A stretch of 10,684 bases of DNA, taken from NCBI GenBank assembly GCA_913056375.1, contig CAJXNF010000065.1, forward strand, positions 1 to 10,684, written 5' to 3'. A program made the position numbers and the translations under genes. Position 1 is the stretch's first letter, and each line of letters starts with the position of its first letter. Of this stretch, positions 6,672-10,684 are shown one piece after another. The DNA is from an uncultured Pseudomonadota bacterium (GTDB lineage: Bacteria; SAR324; NAC60-12). The notes under the pieces were generated by a model. That model searched no databases and was not told the origin of the DNA. It was given only the letters and a program-made list of their open reading frames with translations.

Positions 6672-8250
6672 AGGAATCAGTGCAGCTCCTGGTCTTGCTC
6701 AGGGTGCGGCATTCTGGGTAGATGCGTCTGCCATGGTACATTCTGCGGACTCCTTGGAACCCACGATTGATCTGTCGGAAGCCCTTGCATTGGCCAGTAG
6801 CCAGTTGGTGGAATTGATGGAGCGTGTCGGGGGAGAAGAGGCAGAAATCCTCGAGTTCCAGCTTGCGATGCTCGATGATGAAGCTCTCAGTGATCCAGTA
6901 CGTCAGGCTTTTGCAGCAGGTGCGACATTGACCGAAGCCTGGCAACAAACCCTGGACGAACATGTCACGGACTACGAGCAAAGTGAAGACGAGTACTTTC
7001 AGGCACGGGCCAGTGACCTACGTGATATTCGTGACCGAGTCCTCAGGATTCTCCGTGGAGAAACAGAAGCCGCGATCCCTGAGGGAGCGATTCTGCTCGC
7101 AACCGATTTAACTCCCAGTCGCTTTCTGGGCCTAGATTGGGACAAGGGTGGAGGAGTAGTCTTGCGGGAAGGTAGCCCTTCGAGTCATGTAGCCATGCTA
7201 GCACGTTCCCGTGGGGTGCCGATGCTGGTGGGAATCGCAGACCTACCACTTGGAGCGTTCCCAGATCAAACCAGATTGTTGCTGGATGCAGATGAAGGTG
7301 TGCTGCACGTAGATCCTTCCACAGAGGAAACCCAAGCCTTTGAGCATAAGCTGCAAATAGCTGTAGAGGAAGCAGAACGACTAGCGCTTGTATTGGATCA
7401 ACCCGCGCAAACTGTGAATGGAACAGCGGTTCAGGTGCTGATCAATGTGGCGCTTCCAGAAGAATTGGCAAAACTCAATTCAGCGCATTGTGATGGAATC
7501 GGCCTGATGCGTTCAGAGTTTCTGTTTCACCATGGGCTACCCAGCGAAGAATCACAGTACCGATCCTATCGAAAACTCTTGGAATGGGCTGGAGTAAAGC
7601 CAGTAACGATTCGTACTCTTGATGCGGGTGGCGACAAGCCTCTGCCCGGGCTGGAGCAACCAACTGAAAGTAACCCGTTTCTTGGTCTACGAGGACTCCG
7701 ACTTTCCCTACGACAACCCGAGGTCTTTCGCACTCAACTCCGTGCACTATGCAGGGCTGCTGTTCATGGAAATCTGAAGGTCATGGTGCCAATGGTCACT
7801 GTCCCTGATGAATTACATTCGACCAGAGAATTGTTGGAAGATGTTTGTGCCGAACTCACCACAGAAGGTATCGAATTCCGCCAGCCAGTTCTCGGAATGA
7901 TGGTAGAAGTCCCCGCCGCTGCTCTGGCTCCTGAGTTGTTTGCTGATGCTGCGTTCTTTTCAATTGGTAGTAATGATCTGGTTCAATATCTGACAGCGAG
8001 TGCCCGCGACCTTCATCATGTTGCAGATCTGGCAGATCCCGGCCATCCAGCAGTCTTGCGAGTCATTAGAGAATTGGCGGAGCATTGCGATCGTTCCGGC
8101 CAAGAGCTGAGCCTTTGCGGAGATATGGGTAGCGATCCGAATTTCATCGCACAGTTACTGGAAGTGGGCTTGCGTAATTTGTCAGTGGCACCAGCCCGCT
8201 TGGGGAAGACCAAGTGGACCATTCGTGAAACCAATCTGGAGGGGGTGTGA
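6649..8250 (+). CDS. PTS Enzyme I (phosphoenolpyruvate-protein phosphotransferase)
   Basis: Starts the phosphoryl chain by taking phosphate from PEP and giving it to HPr. I place the start at the ATG at 6649 (533 residues), because GAGGA at 6636-6640 sits eight bases upstream and the protein then opens with LKGISAAPGLAQG, the normal EI beginning. A longer form from 6613 would add 12 unrelated residues. The phosphorylated His180 lies in GSPSSHVAMLARSRGVPMLVG. The PEP site shows IGLMRSEFLF (284-293), IRTLDAGGDKPLP (321-333), NPFLGLRGLRLSL (342-354), MMVEVP (417-422), SIGSNDLVQY (438-447) and the catalytic Cys490 in LCGDMGSD. The length is slightly below the usual 570 or so. It is a ptsI homologue apparently dedicated to the Dha kinase. 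Confidence 0.96.
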   Translation: MPSQPQLKGISAAPGLAQGAAFWVDASAMVHSADSLEPTIDLSEALALASSQLVELMERVGGEEAEILEFQLAMLDDEALSDPVRQAFAAGATLTEAWQQTLDEHVTDYEQSEDEYFQARASDLRDIRDRVLRILRGETEAAIPEGAILLATDLTPSRFLGLDWDKGGGVVLREGSPSSHVAMLARSRGVPMLVGIADLPLGAFPDQTRLLLDADEGVLHVDPSTEETQAFEHKLQIAVEEAERLALVLDQPAQTVNGTAVQVLINVALPEELAKLNSAHCDGIGLMRSEFLFHHGLPSEESQYRSYRKLLEWAGVKPVTIRTLDAGGDKPLPGLEQPTESNPFLGLRGLRLSLRQPEVFRTQLRALCRAAVHGNLKVMVPMVTVPDELHSTRELLEDVCAELTTEGIEFRQPVLGMMVEVPAAALAPELFADAAFFSIGSNDLVQYLTASARDLHHVADLADPGHPAVLRVIRELAEHCDRSGQELSLCGDMGSDPNFIAQLLEVGLRNLSVAPARLGKTKWTIRETNLEGV

Positions 8251-8687
8251 CAACGGACTTAAAAGCCCAGTTGGTTGCCCAGTACAAGCAGATCCTCGCA
8301 GAGATGCTGAGCAATCGCCCTTCTGGAACCCGACAGCGACTGGCGACAATGCTGCGCAAGAATCGCAGTTTTATCTCCCAGATTTCCAATCCCAGCTACG
8401 CCACACCCATCCCAGCTCGTCATCTGGATATCATCTTCGAAGTTTGCCATTTCTCTGAAAAAGCTCGTCGAGACTTCTTGAACTACTACGACCAGGCACA
8501 CCCTGGTCGACGTCACGGTCCACATTACCAGCATCATGAGGCGCATCGAGAGGGACTACGATTTCGTCGGATGATGTTGTACTTACCAGATCTGGGAAGT
8601 AGTGAAGCCAACAAAGAACTCGATGACCTGATCCTGGAAACCGCTCGTCGGTTAAGTCACCTGCTACAGATTTCTGAGCGCTCCTGA
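8247..8687 (+). CDS. Putative helix-turn-helix protein in the Dha operon
   Basis: A 146-residue protein of unknown function. The start is a GTG at 8247 that overlaps the Enzyme I stop as GTGA, with GGAGGG (8238-8243) just upstream. An ATG at residue 20 would cut the first helix. Residues about 28-50 (TRQRLATMLRKN, then RSFISQISNP) have the spacing of a phage-repressor-like helix-turn-helix, and the PIPARHLDIIFEVCHFS stretch that follows resembles the later helices of such domains. Then comes a basic, histidine-rich segment (about 86-105, GRRHGPHYQHHEAH) and a C-terminal helix-prone part. There is no membrane segment or signal peptide. I infer a DNA-binding regulator of the cluster, perhaps sensing a Dha-kinase subunit as E. 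coli DhaR does, although the sequence is unrelated to DhaR. A structural partner of the kinase remains possible. Confidence 0.72.
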   Translation: MTTDLKAQLVAQYKQILAEMLSNRPSGTRQRLATMLRKNRSFISQISNPSYATPIPARHLDIIFEVCHFSEKARRDFLNYYDQAHPGRRHGPHYQHHEAHREGLRFRRMMLYLPDLGSSEANKELDDLILETARRLSHLLQISERS

Positions 8688-8725
8688 AAGCGTGCTGATC
8701 TGTTCCCCATCCTCATTTCTTCCGT

Positions 8726-8730
8726 GGGAG
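8726..8730 (+). promoter_or_regulatory. Ribosome binding site that fixes the dhaK start
   Basis: GGGAG lies five bases before the ATG at 8736. The in-frame GTG at 8724 overlaps this site and has no good site of its own, and the DhaK family opens with MKKLIN, so 8736 is preferred. Confidence 0.7.
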
Positions 8731-8735
8731 AGACC

Positions 8736-9725
8736 ATGAAAAAATTAATCAACAACCCCGATCAAGTACTTACCGAAAGCCTAAGTGGTTTTGTCTCCGC
8801 ACATGCCGATTTGCTGGAGCTCGGGGCCGAGGGAAAATTTGTACGCCGTAAGCAACTCAAGCCTGGAAAGCCAGTCTTGATCTCTGGGGGAGGTTCCGGT
8901 CATGAACCTCTGCATGGTGGTTTTGTGGGACATGGAATGCTGGATGCCGCCTGTCCTGGACAGGTCTTCACTTCACCGACTCCAGATCAAATGCTGGAAG
9001 CAATGCAAGCTACCGAAAGTGGTGGTGGGGTGCTACTGATCGTCAAGAACTACGAAGGTGACGTGATGAACTTTGAGATGGCTGCTGAGATGGCAGAATG
9101 TGAGGTCGCCACGGTATTGACAGATGACGACGTAGCTGTGGAGACTTCAACCTATTCCACAGGTCGACGGGGTGTCGCAGGCACCATGATCGTTGAGAAG
9201 ATCGTTGGTGCTGCAGCAGAAACCGGGAGAGACTTGGCAGCCTTGAAGACCTTAGGAGATCGTGTCAATCAACAGACCCGATCAATGGGGGTGGCCCTGA
9301 CAAGCTGTACGGTTCCAGCTGCAGGTAGTCCGACCTTCCAGATTGGTGAAAATGAAATGGAGATGGGGGTTGGGATTCATGGGGAACCAGGCAGAAAACG
9401 AGTTGCGCTTGCTGAAGCCAAGGACATCGCTGCAGAAATGATTGGAGCCATCCGCAAGGATTTTGGAGACCAGGCCAAGGGGAATGCCATCTTGTTGGTC
9501 AATGGATTTGGAGGAACTCCGTTGATGGAACTTTACCTGATGCACCACTGTGTTGAACAGGAGTTGGCTGGAAGCGGAATAACGATTGCCCGCTCGTTGG
9601 TTGGTAATTATGTGACTTCTTTGGAAATGGCTGGGTGCTCGGTCACACTGAGTCTGGTTGATGATGAATTACTGGGACTCTGGGATGCACCTGTTCACAC
9701 AGCAGGGCTACGCTGGGGGATGTAA
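8736..9725 (+). CDS. dhaK: Dihydroxyacetone kinase subunit DhaK (substrate-binding)
   Basis: Binds the ketone substrate covalently and presents it to phosphorylated DhaL; 329 residues against about 356 in E. coli. The start at ATG 8736 gives MKKLINNPDQVLTESLSGF, the normal opening. GGGSGHEP is at 51-58 with His56, and NYEGDVMNF carries Asp109; both have the same numbers as the catalytic pair in E. coli. The covalent substrate histidine is His215 in MGVGIHGEPG, matching E. coli His218. No DhaL domain is fused, so this is the PTS-dependent type. It lies 48 bases after the HTH-like gene and is separated from dhaL by four genes, an unusual order since dhaK normally precedes dhaL. The residues fit dihydroxyacetone; a related triose or tetrulose substrate is possible. 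Confidence 0.95.
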   Translation: MKKLINNPDQVLTESLSGFVSAHADLLELGAEGKFVRRKQLKPGKPVLISGGGSGHEPLHGGFVGHGMLDAACPGQVFTSPTPDQMLEAMQATESGGGVLLIVKNYEGDVMNFEMAAEMAECEVATVLTDDDVAVETSTYSTGRRGVAGTMIVEKIVGAAAETGRDLAALKTLGDRVNQQTRSMGVALTSCTVPAAGSPTFQIGENEMEMGVGIHGEPGRKRVALAEAKDIAAEMIGAIRKDFGDQAKGNAILLVNGFGGTPLMELYLMHHCVEQELAGSGITIARSLVGNYVTSLEMAGCSVTLSLVDDELLGLWDAPVHTAGLRWGM

Positions 9726-9788
9726 GCGGACCTGATAAGTTTGTGCTCTGGGGAGAGATCGTGTACATCTAGGTGAAAGCGTCAACTG

Positions 9789-9808
9789 CCGGCGTTGATC
9801 AATACCGG
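9789..9808. promoter_or_regulatory. 20-base near-palindrome upstream of the trhA-like gene
   Basis: CCGG, then CG, TTGATCAA, TA and CCGG: a palindrome with two imperfect base pairs in 20 bases, ending 23 bases before the proposed start at 9832. It sits in the 106-base gap between dhaK and the next gene. It has the size and symmetry of an operator for a dimeric repressor or activator. I see no convincing -35/-10 pair around it and no T-run after it. The symmetry is observed; the function is inferred. Confidence 0.4.
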
Positions 9809-9831
9809 AATACCCTCTCTGACCTCGAAGA

Positions 9832-10491
9832 TTGACTTCAAAAAGCAAAACCCAGAGCCTCGGCGAAGAGATTGCCAACAGCATTACCCACGGAATCGGA
9901 ACAGCCCTCAGTGTTGCGGCCCTCACACTGCTGGTCACGTTGGCTTCCCAGCAAGGGGATACCTGGCAAATTGTCAGCGTTAGTGTTTATGGTAGTTCGC
10001 TGATTCTGCTGTATCTCGCCTCTACCCTCTATCATGGCCTGCAAAACCAGCGGGCCAAACACATCTTCAAAATCCTCGATCACTCTGCGATTTTCCTGCT
10101 GATTGCAGGAACCTACACACCCTTCCTGCTTGATAATCTACGCGGCACTTGGGGCTGGAGCCTCTTTGGAATAATCTGGGGCATGGCGCTGTTGGGGATT
10201 GTCTTCAAGGTCTTTTTTGTAGGCAAACTTCCCAAAGCCTCCACAGCGACGTATCTGCTGATGGGCTGGCTCTGCCTCATTGCACTCCCCAAAATGTGGG
10301 AAACGATCGAAACGGCTGGCTTGATCCTGCTCTTTGTGGGTGGGGTTTCTTACAGTGTGGGTGTGATTTTCTATTCCTGGCGCCGACTCCCCTACCATCA
10401 CGCCATCTGGCACCTCTTTGTCCTCGGAGGTAGCACGGCTCATTTCTTTGCTGTGCTGCTGAATGTCCTTCCTGCTGACGTTGCTGCCTGA
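9832..10491 (+). CDS. trhA: TrhA / hemolysin III family membrane protein
   Basis: Integral inner-membrane protein of the hemolysin III/YqfA branch of the PAQR superfamily, 219 residues, the usual length. Seven hydrophobic segments can be traced from about residue 22 to 213. Conserved polar positions of the family are present: ITHGIG (His20), a Ser and His in LASTLYHGL, LDHSAIFLLIAGTYTPFLL, and the final WHLFVLGGSTAHFFAVLL with two histidines. These probably form the metal site shared by this group. The start is a TTG at 9832, chosen because SLGEEIANSITHG is where relatives begin; there is no strong ribosome site, so the start is less sure. Bacterial relatives are linked to membrane homeostasis; the hemolysin name is historical. 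There is no evident link to the Dha genes. Confidence 0.9.
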   Translation: MTSKSKTQSLGEEIANSITHGIGTALSVAALTLLVTLASQQGDTWQIVSVSVYGSSLILLYLASTLYHGLQNQRAKHIFKILDHSAIFLLIAGTYTPFLLDNLRGTWGWSLFGIIWGMALLGIVFKVFFVGKLPKASTATYLLMGWLCLIALPKMWETIETAGLILLFVGGVSYSVGVIFYSWRRLPYHHAIWHLFVLGGSTAHFFAVLLNVLPADVAA

Positions 10492-10684
10492 TTTTCAGGA
10501 ATCCGAAAGCTAACGAGTTAGCCTCTTCGGTGTTGAGGACGATTCCATTCGATCAAAGACAATCTTTAAAATCAAATTCTTGGCGCCGCTCAGAGATAGA
10601 GACATCGGAATTTCTGCTGTTGCAGAGTGCTGAGCTTGTCAACAGAGGAATTGATCTTCGAGGAAGGGGGAGAGGATTCGTCGT
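10492..10684. other. Gene-free right end of the window
   Basis: No supported gene. A short inverted repeat, GCTAAC/GTTAGC, lies at 10509-10522 shortly after the trhA stop but has no T-run. On the minus strand two frames stay open from the right edge for about 30-45 codons, so the tail of a converging gene could lie here, but no recognisable protein sequence supports it. Confidence 0.35.

Noticed and set aside
10509..10522. Terminator after the trhA-like gene
   Set aside because: GCTAAC/GTTAGC gives only a 5-6 base stem with a tiny loop and is followed by CCTCTTCGG, not T residues.
10552..10684. Tail of a minus-strand gene entering from the right edge
   Set aside because: Open frames of 30-45 codons at an edge are expected by chance, and no family sequence is recognisable.
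1..10684. CRISPR arrays, tRNA or rRNA genes, insertion sequences, phage genes
   Set aside because: I saw no repeated spacer pattern, cloverleaf-like segment, transposase motif or terminal repeats; almost the whole window is accounted for by metabolic and transport genes.

Overview
The window carries one long run of plus-strand genes and reads as a Gram-negative, proteobacterium-like genome. The reasons are a binding-protein-dependent carbohydrate ABC importer, a PTS-type dihydroxyacetone (Dha) kinase with its own phosphotransferase proteins, tight ATGA/GTGA gene overlaps, and an overall base composition near half G+C by eye. The protein sequences resemble the importer and Dha-kinase clusters of alphaproteobacteria such as rhizobia and roseobacters as I remember them. 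The species cannot be fixed from this sequence alone.

Layout. Bases 3-5331 encode a carbohydrate-type ABC importer. It has a solute-binding protein cut by the left edge (3-1040), a strong intercistronic hairpin (1048-1087), two permeases (1112-2074, 2071-3009), a 64-residue two-helix membrane protein (3021-3215), and two different MalK-like ATPases (3219-4313, 4306-5331). Bases 5362-9725 encode a complete PEP-driven Dha-kinase chain: DhaL (5362-5970), a one-domain DhaM/EIIA (5967-6347), HPr (6354-6671), Enzyme I (6649-8250), a small helix-turn-helix-like protein (8247-8687) and DhaK (8736-9725). A TrhA/hemolysin III family membrane protein (9832-10491) follows a 106-base gap that contains a 20-base near-palindrome. 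The last 193 bases hold no gene I can support.

How the genes work together (inference). The ABC importer brings in a small ketose, polyol or related compound. The cytoplasmic kinase phosphorylates it with phosphate passed from PEP along EI (His180), HPr (His22), DhaM (His11), DhaL-bound nucleotide and finally the substrate held on DhaK (His215). All catalytic residues I looked for in the chain are present. The short gaps and overlaps from 1112 to 8687 indicate one operon. dhaK follows after 48 bases and is probably in it. The phosphoryl chain is built from separate proteins, whereas E. coli fuses EIIA, HPr and an EI-like domain in one DhaM. The transported substrate is not identified. The two least understood parts are the 64-residue membrane protein in the transporter and the HTH-like protein between ptsI and dhaK.
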